From contig WSUB01000018.1 of the NCBI GenBank assembly GCA_019633425.1, positions 191,699 through 255,698 on the forward strand: 64,000 bases of DNA. The letters run 5' to 3'. The stretch comes from Tulasnella sp. 424 (Eukaryota > Basidiomycota > Agaricomycetes > Cantharellales > Tulasnellaceae). The notes below the pieces were generated by a model, which saw only the letters and a program-made list of their open reading frames with translations, had not been told where the DNA came from and searched no databases. The position numbers and the translations under genes were made by a program. This document shows positions 1 through 10,816 of this stretch, piece by piece; the stretch's first letter is position 1, and each line of letters starts with the position of its first letter.

Positions 1-99
1 AGCTCGATGGTATTCACAACGATGTACGTCACCCTATCCTGACAAGCCAAACCTATAGATAGAGACACTAAGCTGTCTATCCTTTTGATCTCCATCCAG

Positions 100-1250
100 G
101 TCAAAGCCTTACCCACCGCGGTCAAAGGCGATATTACCGCCCTCGACGTCAAGTTCGCCGAACTCCGCAGCGAACTCGTTCTTGATGCAAAGGACCGGAT
201 ACAGAAGCTGGAAGACAAGAACAACAACCTCGAGAGGGAGCTGAAGGAGTTGAAGGATGCTGTCGGTGCGACGTCGGTTGCGCTGATCCCCGTCAGCTTT
301 GCTCTGGAGGTGAGAGAAGAGGGCTTAGGCATAATAATAATAGGGGTGCGAACTCATTTTGGTTTGTCTTTGTCTCTACTTAGTCTGCAATCTCTTGCCA
401 TTTCCCGAGTCAGAAGGAGGCACGGGCGGCGTGCGTAGACGCCCTCCTGTCGGACTTCGTTTCGACAGACATCACGGTGCTGGCGGAGGCCGTTAAGGAA
501 GACGTATGTATTATACACCTTATTTGGCTTTAATTTTCTTATATGTGCATCTAGGCCTTCCAGCTCCTATCACACTGTCAGGGGTTGTTCTCGGTTCTTT
601 CGGAACCCCAGTCTGACTCGACTTCCGGTCAGTATACTTCACGTAGTTTTATGCATCTCAAATTGACCTTTTACTGTCTTTTTTAGGTATCCTCAAGATC
701 GGCGGTGGGTTCGAGGAACATTGGGCTGAAGCTATGGAGTCCGTACACGTGAGTTGGATGGGTTTGTACCTTGGGTTGACTTGCTGACATTCAATGCCAC
801 TTATCAGCGCATCCGCGTGGATGCTGACCTGAGCTATCAGAGTCAGCGGGATGCCGAGCATCAATTAAAACTCTTTGGCTTTCTCGTTGATCAAGTTCGG
901 GATGGACAGTACTCACTGGACCAATGGGCGGACGCCTCTCAACGGCGAGAATTCGGCGAATATATCGACCAACCTTTCGTAAGTCGATATCCTCCTTTCT
1001 ATACATTGTTTCGTGCTTAGTATCGTCTTGGGGTTGTCAATTATCATGGTTTAGGACGGCTTTGACGCGCTTCAGACGGTCGCCGAAGAGATTCATGAAC
1101 TTCGAAGGTCCAATTCTCTGTAAGCACTCCATCTGGCGTTGCCAACCATGGCTCATAGCATCCGCTAGTTTGAAGCGACAGCTACCTCCCACACCAGGTC
1201 GAAGTGCCAAAACTTCATCGAAGCGAGGTTGGGCGCCCTTGGTGAGATGA
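100..1250 (+). CDS. Array unit 0, 3' part of tandem-family protein (5' end outside window)
   Basis: Partial gene whose 5' part lies left of the window. Visible exons, placed by splice sites and frame: 100-309, 384-503, 555-627, 687-748, 808-978, 1055-1119 and 1169-1250. Their lengths (210, 120, 73, 62, 171, 65, 82) match the homologous exons of the complete units downstream, which is the main evidence that the model is right. The first exon encodes a coiled coil (LEDKNNNLERELKELK). The 171-nt exon carries the family motif LKLFGFLVDQVRDGQYSLDQW. The next exon gives DGFDALQTVAEEIHEL. The last exon ends in RGWAPLVR, like unit 4. If the donor after position 1119 were not used, the protein would stop at 1123. 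Function is unknown. I recognise no catalytic motif, signal peptide or membrane segment. Confidence 0.7.
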
Positions 1251-2005
1251 CCACCCACTTTAGTATTTTATCACATTATCATTCCTGTAGCTCTCCGTCT
1301 CTCCTATTTTCTTGGTATATTGATAACCTGTAAACGTATGAATGATTTGTTACTTCCCCGTGTTCAAGCAATTTCCGATCGTCCGGTGGCTGGTTTCCCA
1401 CCGTGCTCCGTATTTCGAAGTAGATCCCGTGCTTTGCAACGCACTCCAGACTTGGACCCAATAGGAAAAATAAGCTGGGCCATGGTGCATGATCCAGTCC
1501 CACTTAATCGGAGCAGATTTGCCGAATTATGTTGGGGAAGTGGCGCAACATGTGCCGGAATATAAAGTCTTTGTCTGCGAAATTCCGCTATCCCCAACTA
1601 TGCCAATGCCGAGTTCATTTCTACGCAACAGTTTAGAATAAAAAACACACGCAGCGGTCGTTTTCGATTGGCCAGCACGATACGAGAATAGCAACATATT
1701 TCAAGATGGGATTTAGTAGTCTCAGAACCTCAGGCTACTGGGCCTCCCTCTCGGGCTCGGTCGTCCCAGCACGGGAGGCGAGCAGTCTGATTTAAGGTCG
1801 TTTCTGTTGGTTTGATTTCGACAACGTCAACGCGGAAGCCTTTCAAGAAAGACCCCTTTCGTTTGTCCCTGTTTGGATTTTTCCCTTTACAGACCCTTCC
1901 GGGAAACCCTCCTTATCGTCGAACATATTCCCTCGGCTTGTCAGTGTCCTCACACCCCCGTTATCCTCACACTGTCACCAATTCCGAGTCTCTAGAGGAC
2001 TAACT
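1251..2005. repeat. Spacer type A, copy 1 (with promoter of unit 1)
   Basis: Intergenic sequence repeated after unit 1 (about 3,920-4,545) and after unit 2 (about 7,430-7,990). Shared landmarks are a stretch near 1,330 containing aacgtatgaatgat, the words gtgctttgcaacgcac, and tagaataaaaaacac near 1,635, which looks like a conserved poly(A)-type signal. The right end, from about 1,800, is the promoter and 5' leader also found before unit 3. It shares ccgttatcctcacac and a gtcaccaattc word just before the ATG. Confidence 0.7.
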
Positions 2006-3629
2006 ATGCCTAAGGAAAAGAAACAGGTTCAAAAACCGCCTCTTAAGGAAAAGAAACAGAAACCGGCAAAAAAAAAGGGGTCATCAGGATTGAACGAGTT
2101 GGTCGACCTGCTCAATCTCATGGGCACAGCGCCTCCTGGAGAACGACCTCAATTGAACCCAGAGCTCATCCGTGTCATTAGAGGTACAGCGCTTAAACCC
2201 GTACTCGACTCATTAATGCAAGGAATTTATGAGAAGCTTTGCGCTGCGGCCGACGCGGAGCAAGCAGGAGCAGCCCCGCCAAAAGCAGAGCCTCGGCCAC
2301 CTCGACCACCAACACCTCCTCCCCCTCCACCAGTAGCGACACCTACGCCCGCTCCCGTCGAGTCTGCGCCTCAACAACAACAGCATGTCCCCGTCCCTAT
2401 GGATGCAGCGGAGCTTAAGGACATAGAGGCCGGAATAAAGTCGTTGTCGTCAAAGTTGGATCCGGCTCTTCTCGAGTTGTCGCAAGGCATCGAGAAATTG
2501 CAAGTTGGTCTCTTTGATATCGCCAAAGCCGAGAAAACGCGTCTTGAAGTGAGAGTCAATGAACTAGAGAAGGAAGTCAAGGACCTTCAGCAGGTCATTG
2601 ATGCCACGCGAACCGAGTTGTTGCCCGTGGAGGTTGCGTCTAAGGTAAGAGGAGAGATAAATCATGCGATTTGACCTCCGTTTATAACACTGCTTTAGAT
2701 CGCTCTTCAAGGGATGTTTTCCGAGGACGCTGACAAGGCGAGCCCTCGTGAGGGAAAAACCAACGCGACAGGCAATGTTGTGCTAACGGCCAAGAAAGTA
2801 CGGACCAATGTAAGAAACTCACTTCCCTACCATTATTTTCATCCAGAGATCTAAATTACGTTCCCTTTTTAAGACAATGGGACTCATTGCTAAGTGCCGT
2901 GCGCTGTTCACTTTCATCAACCGTGACCCTACGACAGGTGCGACAGCACGGGCCAGTCCTCTTCCACACCTTTCTAACGAGAGTCCAACCTAGGTTCAAA
3001 GGTTCCTGACCTTGGGATAGAAGGTGAATGGGGCCGATGTGCTGAACATCTCCGAGTGAGTCAAAACTCCCAAGCCAGCGGATGTCTCCTTATGACAAGC
3101 CTCAACAGGCATCCAACACCAGGCTTCGTAGTGCCCTTGAGGAGAAGGAAGAGTCCGCCCAAAAACTGCAGTTCGTCGGGTTCGTTGTGGATCAGATCCG
3201 GAAGGGACGTTACACCAAGACGGAATGGAAGAACGATGTCAATGGCAAAAGCTTCGTTACATTGATAGAGAAGTCGCCCGTATGGAAAATGCGCAGAAGA
3301 TGAGCTTCTTCAGCTAACGGTAGTTTGTCCTTTGATAGGATGGGTTTGCAAGTATTCAACTGCTGGCTCAAGATATCTCTCGACTTACCGCGACAGCGAT
3401 GCCACCGACAATGGCTCCAGGCTACGAGATTCCTCCAGTCTATGGAACTCCTCCAGCCACTCTCGCTGCTGATGCTATGGCTTCTCAAACTTTTAGAACA
3501 CCTGTGGCTAACGCTGCCTGGGCTGTTTCAACGACTACCGGAGGTACCAGACCTTGGGGGAGAGGCAACGCCTCAACCCACCAGTCTTCTGCCGCAACCT
3601 CCAGCCTTGCTAGCCTTCTCTCTTCGTAG
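2006..3629 (+). CDS. Array unit 1, tandem-family protein (445 aa, internally deleted)
   Basis: Six exons: 2006-2644, 2699-2809, 2874-2937, 2994-3055, 3109-3279 and 3339-3629, giving 445 residues. Order in the protein: a lysine-rich start, the conserved N-terminal domain (SGLNELVDLLNLMG), a Pro-rich linker with a run of prolines and Q4, a coiled coil (LEVRVNELEKEVKDLQQVI), then IALQG, LIAKCRALFTFI and the C-terminal QFVGFVVDQIRKGRY domain. Compared with units 3 and 4, the 78- and 63-nt exons and both flanking introns are missing. The exon-1 word SSKLD is joined directly to the PALLELSQG part of the 210-nt exon, in frame. It ends in a Ser/Ala-rich SSLASLLSS tail and lacks the GW-type last exon. 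Function unknown. The start is the first ATG after a leader shared with unit 3. Confidence 0.75.
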
Positions 3630-3727
3630 CTCCGTAGCGTAGTGATATTAATGACAAAAGAATCAGTAAGGTAATATTCTCCTCTTGATAAACCGTGTTT
3701 AGCATCTTGAGGTTTATCATGGTTTAG

Positions 3728-3919
3728 GATGGCTTTGATGCAGGCGCCGCAGACGGTGGCCAAGGGAATTCATCAGCCAATTCACTGCCAGCACTTCGTC
3801 TAGCACCATCAATATTATAGCCCATACCATCCATCACTTTGAAGAGGCAGTTGTTTCCATCATCAGGCCGAAGTGTTAAAACCCCATCGAGGGGAGTCTG
3901 GGCGCCCTTGGTGAGGTAA
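3728..3919 (+). pseudogene. Relic of the last two exons of a unit-0-like gene
   Basis: Downstream of the unit 1 stop, the sequence is alignable by eye to unit 0 from position 1055 onward. It begins with a tttag acceptor and gatggctttgatgc, and it retains the gaattcat and tttgaagaggcag words and a 3' piece reading gggcgcccttggtgagg. Small indels break the frame. It indicates that the original 3' end of a unit-0-type gene was displaced when unit 1's current 3' end was formed. Confidence 0.6.
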
Positions 3920-4545
3920 TCGTCGACCTTAGTATTTTATCGCATTATCATTCTCTATTTCACCCTCCTATCCTTTCTTGGTACCTGTATGAATAACATG
4001 TAAACGTATGAATGATCTGTACTTCGCTTTGTTCAAGCGATTCTCGATCGTCCCAGGTGGTTGGTTTCCTACGTCATGCTCCGTATTTCAAGTCGATCCC
4101 GTGCTTTGCAACGCACTCCAGACTTCGAAAAATCGGGTCCAATAGGAGAAATAGCTGGGTCACGGTGCATGAATCAATCTCACTTAATCGGAGCAGATTT
4201 GCCGAATTATGTTGGAGAGGTGGCGCAACATGCGTCGGGGGATAAATTTGTCTTGTCTGCGAAATTCTTGCTATTTCCAACTATGCCAATGCCGAGTTCA
4301 TTTTACACAACCGTCTAGAATAAAAAACACGGTCAGCAGTCGTTTTCGATTGGCCAGTACGACACGGGAATAGCAACACATTTCTAGATGGGATTTATTA
4401 GTCTCAGAACTTCAGACTACCGGGCCTCCCTATCGGGCTCAGTCATCCGAGCACGGAGTCGAGCAGTCTAATTCAGGGTCGCTTCTGTGGGCTTGATTTC
4501 GACAACGCGGAAGGACTCATTTCGTTCGCTTCTGTTCACAATGAC
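3920..4545. repeat. Spacer type A, copy 2
   Basis: Second copy of the A spacer, with the aacgtatgaatgat, gtgctttgcaacgcactccag and tagaataaaaaacac landmarks in the same order as copy 1. It ends in a truncated version of the type-A promoter (cttgatttcgacaacgcggaaggac, 4,493-4,517) that leads into no gene. Confidence 0.7.
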
Positions 4546-4671
4546 TTGCATAAGTATGTGCTAAAGCCTCTCCCGGCCCCACCCCGCCCCAGGAAGCCTC
4601 AGGAACGTCACCGAGCCAAGTCGGAGTTCAAAGTCGGTCCTCTCTCCGGCTGGGGTCCTCTTTTGGGATGA
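4546..4671 (+). pseudogene. Ghost gene: deleted family member with orphan last exon
   Basis: A truncated type-A promoter ends near 4,545. About 50 nt later an orphan copy of the type-B last exon begins, roughly 4,592-4,671. It would read SEFKVGPLSGWGPLLG then stop, nearly identical to the end of unit 3. Nothing of the other exons remains. The simplest reading is that a whole unit-3-like gene was lost here by one deletion. Confidence 0.6.
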
Positions 4672-5401
4672 GGCAATGTCGGCCCACTTCGTATTTTTAG
4701 GGCACCCATGAGATCTTTTCCCTATTTATGTATTATAAAAGCATGTCTGTTATACCAACGCTTGTATGGTACCGAACTCCCGACTTGATGTCAATGTAAC
4801 AACATAGATTCCTGGGCGACCGCATCTGCAATTGTTAGCTTGTACAATTGTTGAGGTCTAGACCGGCGGCCGATCTTACGAGCGAAGGTCTGGAGCGCTT
4901 CGGAGGACAGGGTGAATACCGCGAACTTGCTCTCGGCTTTCAGGTTCTGACCTGAACCTTCCTACGGAACTTGACGAGAGCGATTCTACTGCTTGCTCAT
5001 TCTCTCGCCGAAGTTCGGTAGCATAGTGATAGTGGAAGGAGTATGGCCCAACGATGATTACCCTTCCACGGTCTAAGTCGGACAACCCAGTGAACACAGA
5101 GTTCATTGAACACGCGGTCAGACTGCAAACACATCGAGAAGTTACTCGCCGTTGGTCATCAAGAAAATATGATGGGCTTTAGGGTTGAAGGTTGTGTGCC
5201 GTTTGGGCAGTGATGGATCCTCCGACCCCAGAAAAATCGGTACCCCCTTTTGTTCGCCGCTATTGCGGTTCGTTGTTTGCCTTTAAGGCCCAGAAGCCCT
5301 ACTCCTATCGTCTGCGGCAACGCATAAAGGGTAACCTCTTCGTCCCCCTCATCACCCTCTCCTCCTCCTAGTACCCATCTCGACTCGAACCTGAACGCAT
5401 C
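4672..5401. repeat. Spacer type B, copy 1 (with promoter of unit 2)
   Basis: Repeated after unit 3 (10,817-11,572) and partly after unit 4 (13,949 to about 14,370). Landmarks in order: gtcggcccacttcgtattt, ttccctatttatgtatta, cccgacttgatgtcaatg, gttctgaccgga-type words and gcccaacgatga. From about 5,160 the sequence is the promoter and leader shared with unit 4, containing ccgaccccagaaaaatcgg and tgaacgcatcATG. Confidence 0.7.
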
Positions 5402-7142
5402 ATGTCTCGCTATCGGCAACAGAGAGGCGGGGGATTGCTCAGTGGCATCGGCAGGAATATTAGTCAGTACATACCAGAACCTGAGAACAGCACGAACAAT
5501 GCCACTGGCAGAAATGTAGAGGGGCCGCCACCACCTTTGCCTGGGCTGGCGGAGTTGGTTGAGCTTCTCACTATCATGGGCGCTGCCCCTGCTGGAGTAC
5601 GACCCCCAATAAATCCAGAACTTATCGAAACAATCAAGAACTCTCCATTGCAGCCTGTGATCAAAGTATTACAACCAATTTGGAAAAAGCTCGGCACCGC
5701 CGAAAACCCAGCGGAGCAGTCACAACGGCCAGAAGCCAACCAACCCTCTCAGCCAACATCTACTCCTGGGCCCGATCCTTCGTCAACCCAGCAACCAACA
5801 CCTCCTGTTGCTCCCGACGGAACCGAAGTCAAAGCGTCCGCCACTGCTTCCGAAAAACAATTCGAAGCTGGAGATACCAAGGCACGTTACAACGAGTAGC
5901 TCCATCAGGGCAAATGACTGAGAGAGCCGTCAGGTTTCTCAAATGTCTGCCAAATTGGATCCAGCTTTTAACGAAATCTTGCAAGGCATCAATAAATTAC
6001 AAGTTGGTCTCCTGGGCGACGTTAAAGCCGAGAAAACGCGGCTTGAAACGAGAGTCAATGAGCTGGAGAAGGAGGTCAAGAATCTTCAAGACGTCATTAA
6101 TGACACGCGAACCGAGTTGTTGCCCCTGGAGGTTGCATCTAAGGTAAAGGGAAAGATATACATCATGCGGTTTGACCTCCGTTTATGACAGTGCTTTTAG
6201 ATCGCTCTTAAAGGGACATTGTCTGAGGACGCCGACAAGGCGAGCACTCGTGGGGGAGCAACCAACGCTCCGGGCAATGTCGTGCAAACAGCCAAGAGGG
6301 TGCGGACCAATGTGAGAGACGTACTTCCCTATTGTCGCCGCTCTCCGGAGATCTAAAATGAGGCTCGGGTTTTAAGACATTGGAACTCATCGCTAAGTGT
6401 TGGGCGCTGTTCACCTTCATCAACCGTGACCCTACCCCAGGTGCGACAACGCGGGCCAGTACTCTTCCATACGCCTTTCTGACAAAAGTCCGACCTAGGT
6501 TCAAATGCTCCCGATATTGGGACGGAAGGCGAATGGGGCCGATGTGCCGAACATCTCCGGGTGAGTCGAAGCTCCCGAAGTCAACGAACGCCTTCTCACC
6601 ACAAACCTCGACAGGCATCCAATACCAGACTCCGTAGTGCCATCGAGGAGAAGGAAGAATCCGCCCAAAAACTGCAGTTCTTTGGTTTTGTTGTGGATCA
6701 AATCCGGAAGGGACGTTACACCGAGAAGGAATGGACGAGCGAAATCAATGGCAAAGATTTCGCTCCTTTGATAGAGAATTCGCCCGTGGGTAGAACGCGC
6801 AGAAGACGGGTTTCTTCCGGCTAACGGTAGCTCTTCATTCAATAGGATGGATTTGCAAGCATCCGATTGTTGGCGCAAGATGTATCACGGCTTACCGAGA
6901 TGACCGCGCCGGTTCTGCCAATCGCTCCAGTCTACGGGATTCCTCCAGTGTATGGGACTCCTCCAGCCACTCCCGCTGCTAATGCGATGGCTTTCCAAAC
7001 TCCCACTATACCTATGGCTAACGCTGGAGTTTCAATAACCAAACCGACTACCGGAGGTACCAGACCTCGGGGGAGAGGCAACGCCTCAACCAACCAGTCT
7101 TCTGCCGCAACCTCTAGCCTTGCTAGCCTTCTATCGTCATAG
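5402..7142 (+). CDS. Array unit 2, tandem-family protein (464 aa, internally deleted)
   Basis: Seven exons: 5402-5881, 5934-6143, 6201-6311, 6377-6440, 6499-6560, 6615-6785 and 6846-7142. The first part is close to unit 4: a Gly/Arg-rich start, PGLAELVELLTIMGAAP, then a Pro/Ser/Thr/Gln linker. The rest is close to unit 1, including the SSLASLLSS end. A deletion different from that of unit 1 fuses the end of exon 1 (DGTEV) to the middle of the 63-nt exon (KASATAS), removing the 78-nt exon. The following intron starts with GC (AAG|GCACGT), where unit 4 has AAG|GTACGT. It can still be spliced as a GC-AG intron. If it is not, the protein stops eight codons later (160-165 aa). Function unknown. 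Confidence 0.72.
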
Positions 7143-7238
7143 CACCGTTGCGTAGTGATACTAATGGCAAAAGAATGAGTAAGGTGATATCCTTCTTGAT
7201 AAAAATGTGTTTAGCATCTTGAGGTTTACAAATAATCA

Positions 7239-7430
7239 TGGCTTTGATGCGCAGGCGCCGCAGACGGTGGCTGAGGAAATTCATGAACCAATTCACTGCC
7301 AGCACTTCGTCTAGTACCATCAATATTATAGCTCATACCATCCGCTACTTTGAAGAGGCAGCTATCCCCATATGCATCAGGCCGAAGTGCCAAACCCCAT
7401 CGAGGGGAGGCTAGGCCTCGGTGACGTGGT
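7239..7430 (+). pseudogene. Second relic of unit-0-like 3' exons
   Basis: Same layout as the relic after unit 1: atggctttgatgcgcaggcgccgcagacggtgg-type sequence, an attcatgaacc word closer to unit 0 than the other relic, and a decayed last exon around 7,350-7,420. No usable frame remains. Confidence 0.55.
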
Positions 7431-8126
7431 GACCGGCCGCTTTGGTATTTGTCGCATTACCATTCAGGTATTTCACTGACCCTCATCATTTCCTGGTGTC
7501 TGAATACCATGTAAGTATATCAATGATTTGTACTTCACCTTGTTCAAGCGATTCTCGATCGTCCCAGGTGACTGGTTTTCCACCTGCTCCATATTTCAAA
7601 GTCGATCCCGTGCTTTGCAACGCACAATATTCTGGAAAACCTGGGCCCAATAAGAAAAATAAGCTGGGTCACGGTGTGTGATTCAGTCCCACTTTATCGG
7701 ATCGGAATTGCCGAATTCTGTTTGTTGGGGAGGCGGCAACACGTGTTGGAAGATAACGTCTTGTTATGCGAAATTCCGCTATCCCCAACCATGCGAATAC
7801 CGAGTTCATTTTACGCGACTCTCTAGAATAAAAAACACACCTAGATGTCGTTTCGATTGGCCATTACGAAAAGAGAATAGCAACGAATTTCTAGATGGGC
7901 TTTAGGGTCGCTTCTGCTAGCTTGATTTTGGCAACGTCGAACCCTTTTAGAAGGACCCCTTCCGTTTGCCCCTGTTTAAACTTGTTTCCCTTTCGAGGTC
8001 CTTCCCATAAACCCCTCCTATCGTCGGGCACATAAAGGCGAGCGTATCCCCTCGGCGGGCTGGTAGTCTCCTCGCATCCCCGTTATCCTCACACCGTCAC
8101 CAATTCTCTAGCAACGGCAACTAACT
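7431..8126. repeat. Spacer type A, copy 3 (with promoter of unit 3)
   Basis: Third A spacer, with gtgctttgcaacgcac near 7,610 and tagaataaaaaacac near 7,824. The promoter and leader of unit 3 follow, with acataaaggcgagcg as a possible TATA-like element near 8,030 and ccgttatcctcacaccgtc just before the ATG. Confidence 0.65.
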
Positions 8127-10816
8127 ATGCCTCCCAAGGGCAACAACAACACGTCATGGTGGTCCAGCAGACAACCAGAAACGGTGCCAGGATTGAGCGA
8201 GTTGGTCGACCTTCTCAATCTCATGGGCACAGCGCCTCCTGGAGTACGCCCTCAATTGAACCCAGACCTCATCGATGTCATCAAAGGTTCACCACTACAA
8301 CCCGTACTCAAACCGTTGCAAGGAATTTATAAGAAACTTGTCACTGCGGCCGAAGCGGAACAAGCAGGACCAGCCACGCCAAAAGCAGAGCCACAGCCAC
8401 CTCGGCCACCAACCCCTCCTCCCCCTCAGCGAGTAGCGACACCTAAGCCCACTCCCGTCGAGTCTGCACCTCAGCAGCAGCAGGAACAACAACAGCATGC
8501 CCCTACCCCCATGGATGCAGCGGAGCTCAAGGACATAGAGGCTGGAGTGAAGTTGTTGTCGTCAAAGTTGGATGCCGTTTCTCAGGCTGTGGCGGTATGC
8601 CGTTCTTTTCCGATCCAAACCGGCTCCCCAATTGAAGTTCCCGGCTCTCTCAGGATGTAGCGACACATAGTGTTATGGGCAATAATTTCCGGACGTTGGA
8701 AGATAACCTGCGTCAAGTAGATTCTGAAACAGTATGTGCATCTGGCTAATGAATGTTTGGGGTTTCTTGTTGACGAGCGCGGGCTTTAGCGGGAGGCAGT
8801 CAAAGCGTCCGCTACTGTTTCCAAAGCTCATTTCGACGCTGTAGATTCCAAGGTACGCTGCAACGAGTGGTTGAATCAAGACAAGTGACTCAAGGACCCG
8901 TTAGATTTCCCAAATGTCTGGCAAGTTGGACCCGACCCTTCACGAGTTGTCGCAAGGCATCAAGAAATTGCAAGTCGGTCTCGCGGAAAACGCCAAATCC
9001 GATAAAGCGCGTCTTGAAGCGAAGGTCGATGAACTGGAGAAGGAGAACAAGGAGCTTCAGCAGGTCATTGATGCCACGCGAACGGAGCTGTTGCCCGTGG
9101 AGGTTGCATCCAAGGTAGGGGAAGAGGAACTCTACGCCGCTTGATCCCTGTTTGTAACACCGCTTTTAGATTGCTCTTCAAGGGACCTTTACTGAAGACG
9201 CTGACAAGTCGAGTACTCGTGGTGGATCAGCCAACGCGACGGGCAATGTCGTGCAAACGGCCAAGAGAGTACGGACTAACGTAAGAGACTTACTCCCCTA
9301 TCATCGTCATCATCTAGAGATCTAAATGAGGTTCGGTTTTCAAGACGTTGGGCCTCATCGCTAAGTGTCGGGCGCTTTTCACTTTCATCAACCGTGACCC
9401 TACGACAGGTGCGACAACACGGGCCGGTCCGCTTCCAAACGCGTTTCTGACGAAAGTCCGACCTAGGCTCAAATGTTCCCGACCTTGGGACGGAAGGTGA
9501 ATGGGGCCGATGTGCCGACCATCTCAGAGTAAGTCGAAGCTACGCTAATCGACGGACGTGTTCTCACCACAAGTTTTGAACAGGCGTCCAACACCAGGCT
9601 CCGTAGTGCCATTGAGGAGAAGGAAGTGTCCGCTCAACAATTGCAGTTCGTTGGGTTCGCGGTTGATCAAATCCGGAAGGGACGGTACACTGAGAAGGAA
9701 TGGAAGAGCGACATCAATGGTAAAAATTTCGTTACCCTGATTGAGAAGTCGCCCGTAAGTAGATCGCGCAGAAGATGGAGTTTCTCTAGCTAACTGTAGC
9801 TCTTCTTTGGATAGGATGGATTCGCAAGCATCCAAATGTTGGTGCAAGACTTATCTCGACTTACCGCGGCTGCGATGACCGCGCCAGTGGTGCCGGTTGC
9901 GCCAGTGATGCCGGTTGCGCCAGTGATGCCGATTGCTCCAGGCTATGGGATCCCTCCAAGCTATGGAACTCCTCCAGCCACCCCCGCTCCGAATGCTATG
10001 GTTTCCCAAACTTCCGCCGCTCCTTTGGTTAACAATGCCTCAGCAAATACTGGAGCTTCAACAGTTAAACCTACTCCCGGAGGTACCAGAACACGGGGGA
10101 AAGGCAATCCTTCAACCAACCAACCTCCCGCCGCAACCGCTTCACCTGCTACCCCTACCGCTACAACAGCTCCTGCAGGTTCCACAGCTCCCGTGGGTTC
10201 CACAGCTCCCGCAGGTTCCACGACTCCGACAGTTTCCAAGACCCCTGCAGTTTCCAAGACCGCAGGTTCCACAGCTCCCGGAGGTTCTACAGCTCCCGGC
10301 GGTTCCACGACTCCGACAGTTTCCAAGACCCTTCCGGGCTCCAAGGCGTCTGCGGGTTCCAAGGCGGCCCCTGCAGGTTCCAAGGCCGCTACTACGAGGG
10401 CTATTCCTACGAACCCCCCAACCCCTGCTGAACCTGAGGAGCCAGTTGCTCCTTCCACCGCTACGCCTGTGGTGACTGCCCCTAGCTCTCCAGCTATCGC
10501 TACCATTCCTGTTTCCCCAAAGCACCATTCGGAATTCCGGTAAGTGGCCTGCCCCACTCGAGACTATTTTTGCCTAACATCCTCACGCCTGCGGTCACTG
10601 CCCTAAGCTCTCCACCTATCGATACTGTCCCTGTTCCTACAAAGCACCATTCGGAATTCCGGTAAGTAGCTTAGCCCACTTGAGACTATTTTTTGCTTAC
10701 CATTGTTGAACTTTTTATGCAGGCCGGCTCCAGCGAGAAAATCCTCTTCATATTCCAGAAGCAAGTCGGAGTTCAAAATCGGTCCTCTCTCCGGCTGGGG
10801 TCCTCTTTTGGGATGA
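8127..10816 (+). CDS. Array unit 3, full-length tandem-family protein (681 aa)
   Basis: Ten exons: 8127-8594, 8654-8731, 8790-8852, 8905-9114, 9170-9280, 9345-9408, 9467-9528, 9584-9754, 9815-10539 and 10723-10816. All junctions keep frame and use GT-AG. Order: N-terminal domain (PGLSELVDLLNLMG), a Pro-rich linker, a glutamine run, a long helical core with a coiled coil (LEAKVDELEKENKELQQVI), LIAKCRALFTFI, EGEWGRCADHLR and QFVGFAVDQIRKGRY. A long Ala/Pro/Ser/Thr tail follows, with about twelve degenerate APAGST/PGGST/TPTVSKT repeats. The last exon is basic and ends SGWGPLLG. Function unknown. Intact frames over ten exons argue for selection. Confidence 0.78.
10461..10702 (+). repeat. Tandem duplication of exon end plus splice donor in unit 3
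   Basis: About 122 nt is repeated head to tail: 10,461-10,580 and 10,581-10,702. Each copy contains caaagcaccattcggaattcc, a ggtaagt donor and the same intron start (gagactattttt). The second copy is inside the last intron and carries a second, apparently good 5' splice site at 10,662. Confidence 0.75.

Noticed and set aside
9961..10557. 198-residue minus-strand open frame over the unit 3 tail
   Set aside because: It is the antisense shadow of the Ala/Pro/Ser/Thr repeat (reads as Gly/Val/Ala repeats). The plus frame is supported by exons and paralogs.
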